The notes: generated by a model not told the origin, from the sequence alone. A stretch of 64,000 nucleotides of DNA from Seohaeicola sp024304985 (GCF_028802875.1 NZ_JARAMP010000011.1:1-64000); one strand, 5' to 3'; positions 50,547 through 62,083 are shown, numbered from the stretch's first letter. Numbers and translations: made by a program.

Positions 50547-51650
50547 CTAGTTCTGAGTCACCAGTCCGGGCGACAGGATCAGTTGCGTCGCATTCCTTAC
50601 AGTCAGAACCGTTCCCGAAAGCAGACCGGAACGACCAGCCGTATCGCGTTGGAAAGCGGTGTTCAGATCGTCGCTCTGACTTAACAATCCGATCAGCAAG
50701 GGTGAGGACCCCAGCGTGAAATGCCGCGCACCATCCCCGTCCGAGAAGCTGCTGACATCAATGATGGTGACGGGATACTCTGACAGGCGGCCAGGGTCGG
50801 TCAGGCTTCCCAACCGCTCGACCGCTCCGTTGATCCGGGACGACAACATCAATGCCCTGTCACGGCTGGACACGAAGATCGCAAAAGGTTCAGGCAGGCT
50901 CTGGAAGCGGGAGGCTTGGGCCTTGAACAGATCGACATCCAGATCTGGTGAGACCAAGACCACACCGTTGAGGGCTGATTTGCTCCATCCGGGGGTCCTG
51001 ATCTCGATCTGACGCAGGCTTTCCATCACGAGCATCGTGCCCAGCGAATGCCCGACCAAGACGATCCTGTTGGCCCCCGCTGAACCCAGATCGCGCAGGA
51101 CTTTCTCAAGCCCGTCACGCGCGAAGAGAACGCTGTCGCGGTCATAGGTATAGCCGAGGGGATTTGCCGCACTGGGCCATGAATAATGCAGCGTCACGCC
51201 CGGAAGGTCATAATCATGCTTCATCTGCGCGGTGCGAAAGACGCCGTCGAAGAAGCTGTTGTTGTAGCCATGGACATAGACAAGAACCTCGCGCTGATCG
51301 CGCGGCAGCGCGGCCAGCCTTGCGGCAATCGCGCCATGGAACGGGGCGGGCGCGGTAAAGTCCTGCTTGGTGGCAATGGTGAAATCGGTCTGCGGATCAG
51401 GATTGGTCAGTCCGTTGCTGATTTGTCCCGGCACATGGGCGGGCGGGACGATCACGGACAGCTTGGTATAGCTGAGCGAACTTGCACGATCCGCGCTATA
51501 CCAGCCCTCAGCATCCGGTGCGCGATGCGTCGCGACAAAGATTTCGTGAGCTGTCCCGACACGTTCGGCATCCGGGCGCAAAGGCGAAAATCCCCGTTCG
51601 GCACAAGCTGCCAGCGCCAGGGAAAGGGCCAAGATCAAAATCAAGCGCAT
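50547..51650 (-). CDS. Lipoprotein-anchored alpha/beta hydrolase (DUF900 type)
   Basis: ATG 51650 gives MRLILILALSLALAACAERG, a lipoprotein signal with lipobox LAAC. VLVYVHGYNNSFFDGVFRTA and RIVLVGHSLGTMLVMESLRQ (GHSLG nucleophile elbow) mark the DUF900/alpha-beta hydrolase family, and LNGVVLVSPDLDVDLFKAQA provides the acid region; the late His is in GDGARHFTLGSS. 367 residues. Substrate unknown; expected in the outer membrane facing the periplasm. Confidence 0.85.
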   Translation of the reverse strand: MRLILILALSLALAACAERGFSPLRPDAERVGTAHEIFVATHRAPDAEGWYSADRASSLSYTKLSVIVPPAHVPGQISNGLTNPDPQTDFTIATKQDFTAPAPFHGAIAARLAALPRDQREVLVYVHGYNNSFFDGVFRTAQMKHDYDLPGVTLHYSWPSAANPLGYTYDRDSVLFARDGLEKVLRDLGSAGANRIVLVGHSLGTMLVMESLRQIEIRTPGWSKSALNGVVLVSPDLDVDLFKAQASRFQSLPEPFAIFVSSRDRALMLSSRINGAVERLGSLTDPGRLSEYPVTIIDVSSFSDGDGARHFTLGSSPLLIGLLSQSDDLNTAFQRDTAGRSGLLSGTVLTVRNATQLILSPGLVTQN

Positions 51651-51701
51651 GAGACCATCCGGAAAGATCAAGGATGGTGTAACGGCACTTCCGGTTCGAC
51701 G

Positions 51702-53009
<1,308 letters not shown>

Positions 53010-53034
53010 ATTCGTCCTTCCGGGAAAATCGGAG

Positions 53035-53592
53035 TTATTTGCGGATCGTCTCAACGGTCAGGTTGCCGTTGGTGTAGACGCAGATGTCGGAGGCAATCGC
53101 CATCGCTTTGCGCGCGATAGCCTCGGCGTCCAGATCGCTGTCCATCAGGGCGCGCGCGGCGGCGAGGGCGTAGTTGCCGCCTGATCCGATGGCCGTCACG
53201 TCATGTTCGGGTTCAAGCACATCGCCCGCGCCGGTGATCACATAGATATCGGCCCCATCGCTGACGATCAGCATCGCTTCCAGCTTTTGCAGGTATTTGT
53301 CCGTCCGCCAGTCCTTGGCCAGTTCGACCGAGGCGCGGGCCAATTGACCGGGCGTCGCCTCCAGCTTGGATTCCAGCCGTTCCAGCAGGGTGAAGGCGTC
53401 GGCCGTTGATCCGGCGAAACCTGCGACCACGTCAAAGCCGCCGGGTGACAGCCGCCGGACCTTGCGGGCCGTACCCTTGATGACGGTTTGTCCCAGACTG
53501 ACCTGCCCGTCCCCGGCGATCACCACCTGGCCGCCCTTCTTGACGCCGATGATTGTCGTGCCGTGCCATCCGGGGAAGTCCTTGTCTGCCAT
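53035..53592 (-). CDS. hslV: HslV peptidase subunit
   Basis: ATG 53592 gives MADKDFPGWHGTTIIGVKKG; processing before Thr12 exposes the catalytic threonine (G|TTI). GDGQVSLGQTVIKGTARKVR and AIGSGGNYALAAARALMDSD are conserved. 185 residues, longer than E. coli HslV by its N-terminal propeptide, as usual in alphaproteobacteria. It forms the ATP-dependent protease with HslU. Confidence 0.96.
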   Translation of the reverse strand: MADKDFPGWHGTTIIGVKKGGQVVIAGDGQVSLGQTVIKGTARKVRRLSPGGFDVVAGFAGSTADAFTLLERLESKLEATPGQLARASVELAKDWRTDKYLQKLEAMLIVSDGADIYVITGAGDVLEPEHDVTAIGSGGNYALAAARALMDSDLDAEAIARKAMAIASDICVYTNGNLTVETIRK

Positions 53593-53663
53593 CAGTCTGC
53601 TCCTTCTGTTGCGGAATATATGGAACTTGATGGAGAGGGGCACAAGGGCGGGCATTGGTCATG

Positions 53664-53688
53664 AAAAAGGGCGCCAAGATTGGCGCCC
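53664..53688 (-). terminator. Terminator of trxA
   Basis: On the minus strand GGGCGCCA and TGGCGCCC form an 8-bp perfect stem with a 4-base loop followed by TTTTTC, 25 bases after the trxA stop and before hslV. Confidence 0.85.
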
Positions 53689-53712
53689 TGAATAAGATTG
53701 ATATCAAAGGGA

Positions 53713-54033
53713 TCAGATCGCGCTTTCGATCCAGCTTTGCAGCGCGGCCTTGGGGGCAGCGCCTGCACGGTTCGCCACGACCTGACCGTCCTTGAACAGG
53801 AACAGCGCCGGGATGCCGCGCACGCCCATGGCGGCGGCGGCATTGGGATTGCTGTCCACATCAACCTTGGCGATTTTCACGCGGCCAGCGAATTCAGCCG
53901 ACAGCTCTTCCAGAGCCGGGCCGATTTGCTTGCAGGGGCCACACCACTCGGCCCAAAAATCCACCACAACGGGGATATCGGAATTCTTGACTTCGGCATC
54001 GAAGGTTTCGTCCGTCACAGCAACAGTGGCCAT
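53713..54033 (-). CDS. trxA: Thioredoxin
   Basis: MATVAVTDETFDAEVKNSDI precedes VVVDFWAEWCGPCKQIGPAL, with the WCGPC redox centre, then KVDVDSNPNAAAAMGVRGIP (cis-Pro). 106 residues. Cytosolic disulphide reductant. It lies 56 bases after addA and has its own terminator. Confidence 0.97.
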   Translation of the reverse strand: MATVAVTDETFDAEVKNSDIPVVVDFWAEWCGPCKQIGPALEELSAEFAGRVKIAKVDVDSNPNAAAAMGVRGIPALFLFKDGQVVANRAGAAPKAALQSWIESAI

Positions 54034-54089
54034 TGGCTTTCTCCTGTAGGAATGGTTGGCCCAGAACCTATGGACACGGCGCGTCAGCG

Positions 54090-57000
54090 TCAAGGGAGGG
54101 TGCTGCGTCGCAGCGCTTCCATCACGAGATCGTTCGGCAGGAACATCAGAGAGGCATTGCGGGTCCAGAGGACAGCCGTTTCGATCCTGCGACTCGGATA
54201 GAGCTGCGTCAACGCGGCGGCATAGGCACCCATCTGCCTCAGGATGCCTTCCGGACAGGTTTGAACATCTGGCGGAACGACGGCATTTGTCTTGAAATCA
54301 ACTGCCAGGACATGGTCGGGGCCGATGATCAGCCGGTCGATCACCCCATGAATGCGTCGCCCGCCCAATGCGTCAAGACTGGCTGAGATCGCCACTTCCG
54401 CAAAAGTCTCGGGACCGAAGAGATATGTCAGCTCCGGCATGGACAGGACTGCCCGTGCCTCTTGAAGGAGGGTGAGCGCCTCGTCCGGTGTGGCGCGCAA
54501 CTCGCCTTGCGACAGGATCAATTGAGTCCGTTCATGCCAATCCGCAGGGTCCATGGTCGGAAGAACCTCGAGCAGCAGATGGATCTGGCTGCCCCTGAGT
54601 TTGGCGGCATCCTCGGTCAGGCCCGCGTCGCCGGGAAGGGCCTTGGCGCCCCCCAGATCATCTGACGGGCTGAGGGTTTCGAGCGGGTGGTCGGCCGACG
54701 GCGCCGGAGCGTGAAAAAAAGGCTCCAACAGTATCGTATCGGCATTTTCCGCAGAAACAGTCTCTGCCAGAGGAAGTGTCCAGTCACCGCTTTCCAGCCG
54801 AAGCCCACCACCGAACCCGAAATCATGACCCACGGCACCCACGGATTGCATCGCGGCCTCGACCCGGTGGAACCAGCTGCTGCCATCCTTACCCAGATCG
54901 CCCGCCGCCGCGACGATCAGCCATTTCTCGGCCCGGGTCATCGCCACGTAAAGCAACCTGTCCCGCTCGGCCTCTTGTGCTGCCTTTTGCGCGTCCTGTG
55001 CAGAAACCAAAAGGCTCGGTGCATCGCCGCTGGCGGTTTTCCAGAGCGCACGGCCCTGATGCACCAGCATCATGTCGCGGATCGTGTTGTCGCGCCGCCC
55101 GGCATCGGGAAGGATCACGATCGGCGCTTCGAGCCCCTTGGCCCCGTGCACGGTCATGACGCGGATCCGGTTTCCCGCAGCGTCCATCTGGCGTTTGATT
55201 TCAAGCTCGTCGGTTTCCATCCAGACCAGAAACCCGGTCAGGCTGGGTATATTGCCCCGTTCATAGGCCAGCGCCTGCGCCAGAAAGGCGTCGATCCCAT
55301 CCTCGGCCTCTTGTCCCAGACGGGCAAGCAGACGCCTGCGCCCGTCGTGCCGCGTCAGGATGCGCTCGATCAAGTCATAGGGGCGCAGGAAATCGGTCTG
55401 GCCCCGCAGATCGTTCAGGATTGCGAATGTTTCAGGACGAATCTCCTGCTGTCCTCGCAACGCCTCCCAGAGATAGCCTTTTCGCCCATGCGCCAATGAA
55501 TAAAGCTCTTGCTCGCTCCAGCCGAACAGGGGCGATTTCAGCGCGACGGCCAGCGAGAGATCATCCTCGGGCGTTGCCAGAAAGGACAGCAGTGCCGCCA
55601 GATCGCGCACGGCCAGTTCTGCCCCGACCTTGAGCCTGTCTGCCCCGGCCACTTCCAGCCCGTTTTCCTTGCAGGCGCGGATCACCTCGTGAAACAGAGA
55701 GGACCGACGCTGCACGAGGATGAGGAAATCGCCTTCGCGCACGGGGCGCATCCCGTAGGTGCCGCTGTTGCCAGCCTCGACCGGGATACGCTGACCCTTG
55801 TCGATCATCCGCCGGATCTCACGCGCGATGCGCTGGGCCAGCAGAACCATGTGATCCTGTTCGCCACGGCGGTCCACGGGATCATGCCAATCGCCCTTTT
55901 CTGGCGCTTCGGGTTTGTCGATGGCAGGCCAGAGATCGACGCGGCCGGGCATCTGGGCCTTGAAGGCACGGTGCCGCGACGTGACCGAGAACCCTGAATT
56001 GGCCCGCCCGACAAAGGTCTGATCCACCAGACGCAAAATCGCATCGGCAGAACGGAAGGAAAATTCCAGCTCCATCGACGACAGCGGCCTGTCTGTGGCT
56101 TCAAGGCGCTGGGCGAATTCGGCCTGCATCCTGTCGAATTCGCGTGGATCGGCCCCTTGGAAGGAATAGATCGACTGCTTCTTGTCGCCCACGACAAAGA
56201 TGGTGCGCGGCACATCGGCGCGGGCGCCTGCGCCGCTGGTGAACTCCTGCGCCAGACGTTCGATCACCTGCCATTGCACGGGGCTGGTATCCTGCGCCTC
56301 ATCCACCAGAATATGGTCGATTCCTCCGTCCAGACGGTAGAGGACCCATGCGGCGACCGCCGGATCGGTCAGAAGGTCGCGCGCCTTGACGATCAGGTCG
56401 TCGAAATCCAGCCAGCCGCGCAGGGTCTTTTGCCGCTCATAGGCGGGCAGGAAAGCGCGGGCGAAACGGTGCAGCGCAAGGGTTTTGTCGGCGGCATCCA
56501 GCGCGATCCGGGAGTCGCGGGCCTGTTCGACGCGGATCATCCATGCGTCCAGCGCTGGCATGATGTCGGAGAGCGTTCCTTGGCATGCCTTTGTCGGGAA
56601 AGTGCCGGTCTTGGCGGTATAGGGTTCCTTGGCGCCCGATCCCGTCAGGAATACGCCCTCATACTCGGGCAGTTCTGCGATGTCGGCGCTATTTAAACCT
56701 GCCAGCCGCAGACCCGCCTTCACATCATTCGTGCTGCTTTGTTTGAGCGCGGGAAGAAGTTGGCGCAGGATTTCCGGTTCGTCGCCCTGAAAGACGTCTC
56801 GGGCCAGATCGTCGCGGTTGTAACCGGGCGGCAGGCCGAACCAGTCCAGCACCGCGTCGCGGGTCACGTCAGCCTCGAATGCGGTTCGGTTGCCGGTAAT
56901 GGCGCGGGTCAGATCGTCGAAGTCTTGTCCGGAATAGACCCGTGCCATCGCTTCGACCAGACCGGCCTGATCGCCATCCGCCATTGCCTGCACGATCTCG

Positions 57001-57470
57001 GCCCGCAGGCGTTTGGCGGTCTGGTCCTCCATCTCGGTGAATTGGGGGGTTACGCCGGCTTCCAGCGGGAAACGTCGCAGAAGCGAGGCGCAGAAGGAAT
57101 GGATCGTCTGGATCTTCAGCCCGCCGGGGGTTTCGATGGCACGGGCGAACAGGGTTCTTGCCTGCCGCAAGGCATCGTCGTGGATCGCGCCGTCGATGCC
57201 CAGTTCGCGCAGGGCATCCCGCAGCGACTGATCCGGGAGCATCGCCCAGCCACCCAGCCGCTTGAACAGGCGGTTCTGCATCTCGCTGGCGGCGGCTTTG
57301 GTGTAGGTGAGGCAGAGGATGTGCTGCGGTTCGACCCCGGACAGAAGCAGGCGCGCCACCCGGTCGGTCAGAACGCGGGTCTTGCCTGATCCTGCGTTGG
57401 CCGAAAGCCATGTCGACCCATCCGGTCGCGCGGCCTGCACTTGTCGTTCGGTGGCGTCATCGCGGATCAT
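54090..57470 (-). CDS. addA: Double-strand break repair helicase-nuclease AddA
   Basis: ATG 57470 overlaps the addB stop (ATGA). STWLSANAGSGKTRVLTDRV is Walker A; HILVDEAQDTSPVQWQVIER motif II; FVVGDKKQSIYSFQGADPRE motif III; RIRVMTVHGAKGLEAPIVIL motif V and LLYVAMTRAEKWLIVAAAGD motif VI of UvrD-type helicases. The C-terminal RecB-like nuclease shows GVIDRLIIGPDHVLAVDFKT. 1,126 residues. Processes broken ends for RecA with AddB. Confidence 0.95.
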   Translation of the reverse strand: MIRDDATERQVQAARPDGSTWLSANAGSGKTRVLTDRVARLLLSGVEPQHILCLTYTKAAASEMQNRLFKRLGGWAMLPDQSLRDALRELGIDGAIHDDALRQARTLFARAIETPGGLKIQTIHSFCASLLRRFPLEAGVTPQFTEMEDQTAKRLRAEIVQAMADGDQAGLVEAMARVYSGQDFDDLTRAITGNRTAFEADVTRDAVLDWFGLPPGYNRDDLARDVFQGDEPEILRQLLPALKQSSTNDVKAGLRLAGLNSADIAELPEYEGVFLTGSGAKEPYTAKTGTFPTKACQGTLSDIMPALDAWMIRVEQARDSRIALDAADKTLALHRFARAFLPAYERQKTLRGWLDFDDLIVKARDLLTDPAVAAWVLYRLDGGIDHILVDEAQDTSPVQWQVIERLAQEFTSGAGARADVPRTIFVVGDKKQSIYSFQGADPREFDRMQAEFAQRLEATDRPLSSMELEFSFRSADAILRLVDQTFVGRANSGFSVTSRHRAFKAQMPGRVDLWPAIDKPEAPEKGDWHDPVDRRGEQDHMVLLAQRIAREIRRMIDKGQRIPVEAGNSGTYGMRPVREGDFLILVQRRSSLFHEVIRACKENGLEVAGADRLKVGAELAVRDLAALLSFLATPEDDLSLAVALKSPLFGWSEQELYSLAHGRKGYLWEALRGQQEIRPETFAILNDLRGQTDFLRPYDLIERILTRHDGRRRLLARLGQEAEDGIDAFLAQALAYERGNIPSLTGFLVWMETDELEIKRQMDAAGNRIRVMTVHGAKGLEAPIVILPDAGRRDNTIRDMMLVHQGRALWKTASGDAPSLLVSAQDAQKAAQEAERDRLLYVAMTRAEKWLIVAAAGDLGKDGSSWFHRVEAAMQSVGAVGHDFGFGGGLRLESGDWTLPLAETVSAENADTILLEPFFHAPAPSADHPLETLSPSDDLGGAKALPGDAGLTEDAAKLRGSQIHLLLEVLPTMDPADWHERTQLILSQGELRATPDEALTLLQEARAVLSMPELTYLFGPETFAEVAISASLDALGGRRIHGVIDRLIIGPDHVLAVDFKTNAVVPPDVQTCPEGILRQMGAYAAALTQLYPSRRIETAVLWTRNASLMFLPNDLVMEALRRSTLP

Positions 57471-60403
57471 GTCAGATCCTCGGGCGTCGGGTCCTGTGTG
57501 GCATCCCATTCGCCAAAGCGGGCCAGTTGATCGTAATCGCCTTTGTCGGCCTCTTTGAATACGGCGCGGCGCGAGGTATAACCCTGCTTCGGGCTGGAAT
57601 AGGCTCTGATCAGGGCTGCGAACTCCTGCCAGACCTTTTCCGGCGGCTCCTCGTCCAGAGGGGCGAGTTGTTCCTTTCGCGTGCTGCCGACACCGATATA
57701 GGCGGCTTTCGCAACGGGGGCAGGATCAAGCCCAAGAAACGCGCCGCGTTCCGCCATCGCGGCCTCGAGCAGCAACTGCTTGTCGAAATAGCGCTGCTCA
57801 TCCTTGGAGGGCAGGCTGCCGGTCTTGTAGTCGTAGATATGCAGCGCGCCGGTGTCGTCCTGATCAATCCGATCAGCTTTGACCGTCAGGGTGAAGCCAA
57901 GCTCGGGCAGCTCTGCCGCACCCTTCTGTTCGAACAGGATTGGCAGGGCGGCGGCGCGGCGGTCCTTCTCACTACTGACGAACCACGGGGCAGCGCGGGC
58001 CAAGCGCGTTTTCCACAGCACACGCATTTCGGGCCAAGGCACATTCTGCGCAAGAATGGCCTCTGCCAGAGTCATCAGACGGTCTTCGGTCAGGCTATCC
58101 GGGTCATCGCGGACCGTTTTGATGAAAGTTTCGAGAACATCATGGGTCACGATACCCCGCAGCAAGGCGTCGGGTGCCTGCATCAGACTGTCGAGGGGCC
58201 GCAGACCCAGAACATGCCGGGCATAGATCGCGTAAGGGTCGCGGATCAGGCGTTTGATCTCGGTCACCGAAAGCTGTTTCGGCCGCGCCGTAACCGGCGG
58301 GCGGGGGGATGGCCGGACCGCTGGCTTCTGGCGTATGGGCGTTTCCAGTTGGGCCACGCGATTCAGCCATGCGCCGCCGCGTTCCCGCATCTTCCTGAGT
58401 GCAGTCGGGCCACCCTGATCCGGCAGGCCGTCCAGAAGGTTCATCATCCGGTTCAACCAGCGTGAGGCGACGGTCTGCGCGTCGTCGGAGCGGATCGAAC
58501 GGGTCAGCCAGACCTCTGGCGCCGCGATCGCCTGCTGGAAATCATGCGCCGACAGCCCGATCCGCCTTTCGGGCAGCAAAAGACCCGCATCATGACGCAT
58601 CCGGCGGTTCAACCAAGGGTCTGGAGAGGGCATTTCGGGCCAGCTTCCCTCGTTCAGACCGCCCAGAATCACCAGATCTGCGCCCTGCACCCGCGCTTCG
58701 AGCGTGCCCCAGATCAGGATGCGTGGATGTGGCGCGTCGCGGTCGCGGACCTCGGCCCCGGACAGGATGGCACCGAACAGATCGGCATAGTCGGTGGCGT
58801 CCATCTCGCCGCCGAACCCGGCTTCTTGTCGGAGCATATCGACCACGCGCCGCGCCTCGCGCCCGGGTTTTTCTTCCCACAGGGTGCCCGTTCCCTCGCC
58901 CTCGCCACCTTGAGCGATCTTTTCGGCAAGGGTCACATGCGCCACGCAGCGATCTTGCAGGGGCTTCTCGCTGGGATCGCATTTGTCGATGAAGCAGGAA
59001 ATGACCCATTCGATCCAGTCCGCGGCATCCGCTTGCTTGCGCGCCGCTGCCCAAGCCCGCAGGCGCGCGGCATCGGGAAAAGGCGGGCCATAGCGGCGTA
59101 TGCTCAACTCCAGTTCGCGGGTCAGGCGCAGATGCGTGCCCCGGTTGGCCCCGGTATGGGTCAAGGGGTGGCCCAGAAGGGTGATCAGCGCCTCGGCGGT
59201 CAGCCTGTGCTGGAACAGAGCCGCGACATGCCGCAGAAACCGGCCAGGCGGTGACAGGTTCAGCGGCGTCCCGGCGCTGTCGTCGGGCAGAATGTTCCAC
59301 CGGTCCAGCGCGGCGGTGACCTGTCGTGTCAGCATCCGGTCGGGAGTGATCAGGGCAGCGGTGATCCCCTCCTCTGCGGCCTGCCGCAACCGCAGGGCAA
59401 TCGCCATAGCCTCGGTCCTGAGTGAGGGGGCTTCGACCAGGGTGACATTGGCGAAGCCATCGGGAATGTCGCGCAAGGCAGGCCCTTCGGACAACCACTG
59501 ATCCGTCACGGGCGCGGGCCGGAGCGCCAGCGACATCACGGCGTTGCGGGGTGGACATGGTGGCGGCAGGTCGGACCATCGCTGAATATCGGACGGTTCG
59601 AGCTCCATATCGCGCATCAGCAAGCGGAAACGAAACTGGGGATGATCCTCGGCGGTCAACGCTTCGTTCAGCTCGGACCATGTCTGATCCGGCATGTCGA
59701 AATCGTATCCCGGCAAGACAATCGCCCCTTGCGGAAGGCGCGCCACAGCAGACATCAACAGCCGGGTCGTGCCGCGTGATCCGGTCGATCCGGCCACGAT
59801 CACCGGATGCTGTGGCGGGTTCAGGTCCCACCGGGCGATCAAGCCTTCGATCACCCGGCGTTGGCGCGCTTCGCGGTCGGGTGAGTCGGATGAGCCGTCG
59901 AAGAACTGCTGCACGATCCCAAGGAATTGCTGCGCCCGCGCCCAATGACCGGACTGGTCTGTCACGTCCAGCGCGCGGATGACGTCAGGGCTGACGCCTT
60001 CGCCCTGCATCTCGTCCAGCAGGTTCGCCAGGCTGTCCGACAGATCATATAGCGAGGCGCGTGGTGCCAGATCGGGCTGGCTATCCAGCAGCCTTGCCAC
60101 CAGTTGCGAGATCTCCAAACGGCGTCGCAACGGTGAAACGGCTGGTGCGATCCGGGCAAGATCGGCGTGATCTCCAAGGTCGGTCACAAGCTGGATTCGC
60201 GGCAGGAGCAGGGCTGGCCCCGCGTCGAACAGATCGCGGATCCGTCGGGCCATCCGGCGTGTGTTCACGATCAGCTGCACGCGGGCCAAAGCGTCTGGAG
60301 GGTGCCCGGCGTGACGTGTCATCAGGCCTTGCACCAGAGCCTTCGGGAAATCGACCCCCGGCGGCAGACCAAAGACGCGGGCCTTGTCCGTGGAGTCAAA
60401 CAT
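57467..60403 (-). CDS. addB: Double-strand break repair protein AddB
   Basis: A 978-residue alphaproteobacterial AddB. VIVAGSTGSRGTTRLLMSAV replaces a canonical Walker A and suggests a degenerate P loop; DLVILGGLNEGSWPEMPSPD is the AddB motif; LSVTEIKRLIRDPYAIYARH begins the nuclease domain, and ADRIDQDDTGALHIYDYKTG holds the catalytic Asp-Lys pair. It is co-translated with addA downstream and overlaps murU upstream by 8 bases. Confidence 0.93.
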   Translation of the reverse strand: MFDSTDKARVFGLPPGVDFPKALVQGLMTRHAGHPPDALARVQLIVNTRRMARRIRDLFDAGPALLLPRIQLVTDLGDHADLARIAPAVSPLRRRLEISQLVARLLDSQPDLAPRASLYDLSDSLANLLDEMQGEGVSPDVIRALDVTDQSGHWARAQQFLGIVQQFFDGSSDSPDREARQRRVIEGLIARWDLNPPQHPVIVAGSTGSRGTTRLLMSAVARLPQGAIVLPGYDFDMPDQTWSELNEALTAEDHPQFRFRLLMRDMELEPSDIQRWSDLPPPCPPRNAVMSLALRPAPVTDQWLSEGPALRDIPDGFANVTLVEAPSLRTEAMAIALRLRQAAEEGITAALITPDRMLTRQVTAALDRWNILPDDSAGTPLNLSPPGRFLRHVAALFQHRLTAEALITLLGHPLTHTGANRGTHLRLTRELELSIRRYGPPFPDAARLRAWAAARKQADAADWIEWVISCFIDKCDPSEKPLQDRCVAHVTLAEKIAQGGEGEGTGTLWEEKPGREARRVVDMLRQEAGFGGEMDATDYADLFGAILSGAEVRDRDAPHPRILIWGTLEARVQGADLVILGGLNEGSWPEMPSPDPWLNRRMRHDAGLLLPERRIGLSAHDFQQAIAAPEVWLTRSIRSDDAQTVASRWLNRMMNLLDGLPDQGGPTALRKMRERGGAWLNRVAQLETPIRQKPAVRPSPRPPVTARPKQLSVTEIKRLIRDPYAIYARHVLGLRPLDSLMQAPDALLRGIVTHDVLETFIKTVRDDPDSLTEDRLMTLAEAILAQNVPWPEMRVLWKTRLARAAPWFVSSEKDRRAAALPILFEQKGAAELPELGFTLTVKADRIDQDDTGALHIYDYKTGSLPSKDEQRYFDKQLLLEAAMAERGAFLGLDPAPVAKAAYIGVGSTRKEQLAPLDEEPPEKVWQEFAALIRAYSSPKQGYTSRRAVFKEADKGDYDQLARFGEWDATQDPTPEDLT

Positions 60404-61088
60404 CGCCGTATCCGATCATCCGTTCCGCCATGGCGATCCCGTCGGGGTGGCCCACATCGCACCATTGCCCCGGATAGCTGAGGCCGAACAACCGTCCGTC
60501 CGCCAGCATCCTGTCCCACAGGATATTCAGGGAAAATGCCTTGTCAGTGATGCTGGACAATCCCTCGGTTCTGATGATCTGCGCCCCACCATAGATCAGG
60601 CCGGGTCCGCGAGTCATGCGACCTGCTGCATCCAGAACGAAATCGCCTCGGCCCGTGTGACCCACTGCCAATTGCGGCTGAATGCAGACGAGCAACGCAT
60701 CCATGCGTGTCGGGTCCCATGCCGCCCGCGCCAGCGTCAGCGGATTGGGACCATGCCAGATTGCGTCCGTGTTCAGCGTGAAGACCGGCCCATCGCCCAA
60801 AAGCGGGAGGGCCTGCCGCAATCCGCCCCCTGTTTCGAGGATCTCGGGGGTTTCAAGGGACAGTGCGATGTCTTGGCCGGCCAGATGTGATGCCAGCATC
60901 TGGGACTTGTAGTGCAGATTGACCACTTTGCGCCCGATCCCCGCCGCGGTGACAAGATCCAGCGCATGATCCATCAGCGGCCGCCCCGCCACGGGGATCA
61001 GCGGTTTGGGCCGGTCGGCGGTCAGCGCACCCATCCGCGTGCCGAAGCCGGCCGCGAACAGCATCACGGCTTGGGGATCGTCGCGCAT
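60396..61088 (-). CDS. murU: N-acetylmuramate alpha-1-phosphate uridylyltransferase-like protein
   Basis: MRDDPQAVMLFAAGFGTRMG has the GxGTRM nucleotide-binding loop, and ADRPKPLIPVAGRPLMDHAL the substrate lysine. SLETPEILETGGGLRQALPL and LNTDAIW follow; 230 residues. The partner kinase AmgK is directly upstream and overlaps by 25 bases. AmgK and MurU convert recycled MurNAc to UDP-MurNAc, bypassing de novo synthesis. The pairing makes MurU much likelier than a sugar-nucleotide synthase of other type. Confidence 0.85.
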   Translation of the reverse strand: MRDDPQAVMLFAAGFGTRMGALTADRPKPLIPVAGRPLMDHALDLVTAAGIGRKVVNLHYKSQMLASHLAGQDIALSLETPEILETGGGLRQALPLLGDGPVFTLNTDAIWHGPNPLTLARAAWDPTRMDALLVCIQPQLAVGHTGRGDFVLDAAGRMTRGPGLIYGGAQIIRTEGLSSITDKAFSLNILWDRMLADGRLFGLSYPGQWCDVGHPDGIAMAERMIGYGDV

Positions 61089-62083
61089 TTTTCCTTGAGC
61101 CTTTTCAGAATGGCGGGGGTTGGCGTTGGGAGGGCATCCGTGATCAGATCGGCGACGGGTGACAGGGCGGGATGTGCCAGATCCCGCAGCATGAGGTCCC
61201 AGACGCGGGGGATCAGATCAACGTAATGGGGTTTGCCGCCCATCAGGCAAAGTCTGCCGAATACCCCCAGAATCCGCAGATTTCGCTGCACGCCCAGCAC
61301 GGCATAGGCCGCACGGAAAGTCGCATCGTCCTGACCTGTTGTCGCGATGTAGCGGGCGATCATCGCCTCCTCGATCACCGGGGGCACATCGCGCCGTGCA
61401 TCCTGAAGCACTGACACCAGATCATAGGCCGGATGTCCCTTCATGGCGTCCTGAAAATCCAGAAGTCCCACGCGGGCGGGGCCTTGTCTGTCGGGCAGCC
61501 AGAGGAGGTTCTCGGCATGATAATCGCGTTGGATCAGCACCGGGGTTTCGCTGGCATATTTTTGCAGGATCGGGGCGAAGGCGGCGCGAAAAGCGTGCTC
61601 GGACGCGGGGTTTTCGGCCACCGCGCCGCCCAGATACCAACGCCATGCGAGTGCCGCCATGTCCAGCATGACGGTTGGATCATAGGGCTTGAGATCTGTC
61701 GGTGGCGTCGCCTGATGAAGGTGCATCAAGGCATCTGTCGCGGCCTCGTAAAGCGGTCGCTCCAGTTCCGGTTCGCGTGGGATCACGCGCGCGAAAAGGT
61801 CGTCTCCCAGATCCTCGAGAAGCAGAAATCCATGCGCGGCATCCTCGGCCAGAATCTCTGGCGCGCTGAGACCCAGACCTTTCAGAAAGCGGGCGATCTG
61901 CATGAAAGGTCCGACATCTTCGCCTTTTTCACGCGGCGCATCCATCAGCACGGCGGATCTGCCGTTCAGATGGAGCCGTTCATACTTGCGGTTCGAGGCG
62001 TCCCCTGCCAGAGGCTTGCGCACCGACCCGGACCAGTCGGTCCCGGCGATGAAATTGCCCGCAAGAGTGTTCCGATCAGTCAT
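61064..62083 (-). CDS. amgK: AmgK-like anomeric MurNAc/GlcNAc kinase
   Basis: ATG 62083 gives MTDRNTLAGNFIAGTDWSGS. LAGDASNRKYERL, LLLEDLGDDLFARVI, VLIQRDYHAENLLWLPDRQG (catalytic loop) and RVGLLDFQDAMKGHPAYDLV (metal-binding DFQD) are the aminoglycoside-phosphotransferase-fold motifs of AmgK. 339 residues. Phosphorylates MurNAc at the anomeric position before MurU. It overlaps tsaE by 8 bases. Confidence 0.88.
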   Translation of the reverse strand: MTDRNTLAGNFIAGTDWSGSVRKPLAGDASNRKYERLHLNGRSAVLMDAPREKGEDVGPFMQIARFLKGLGLSAPEILAEDAAHGFLLLEDLGDDLFARVIPREPELERPLYEAATDALMHLHQATPPTDLKPYDPTVMLDMAALAWRWYLGGAVAENPASEHAFRAAFAPILQKYASETPVLIQRDYHAENLLWLPDRQGPARVGLLDFQDAMKGHPAYDLVSVLQDARRDVPPVIEEAMIARYIATTGQDDATFRAAYAVLGVQRNLRILGVFGRLCLMGGKPHYVDLIPRVWDLMLRDLAHPALSPVADLITDALPTPTPAILKRLKEKCATIPKP

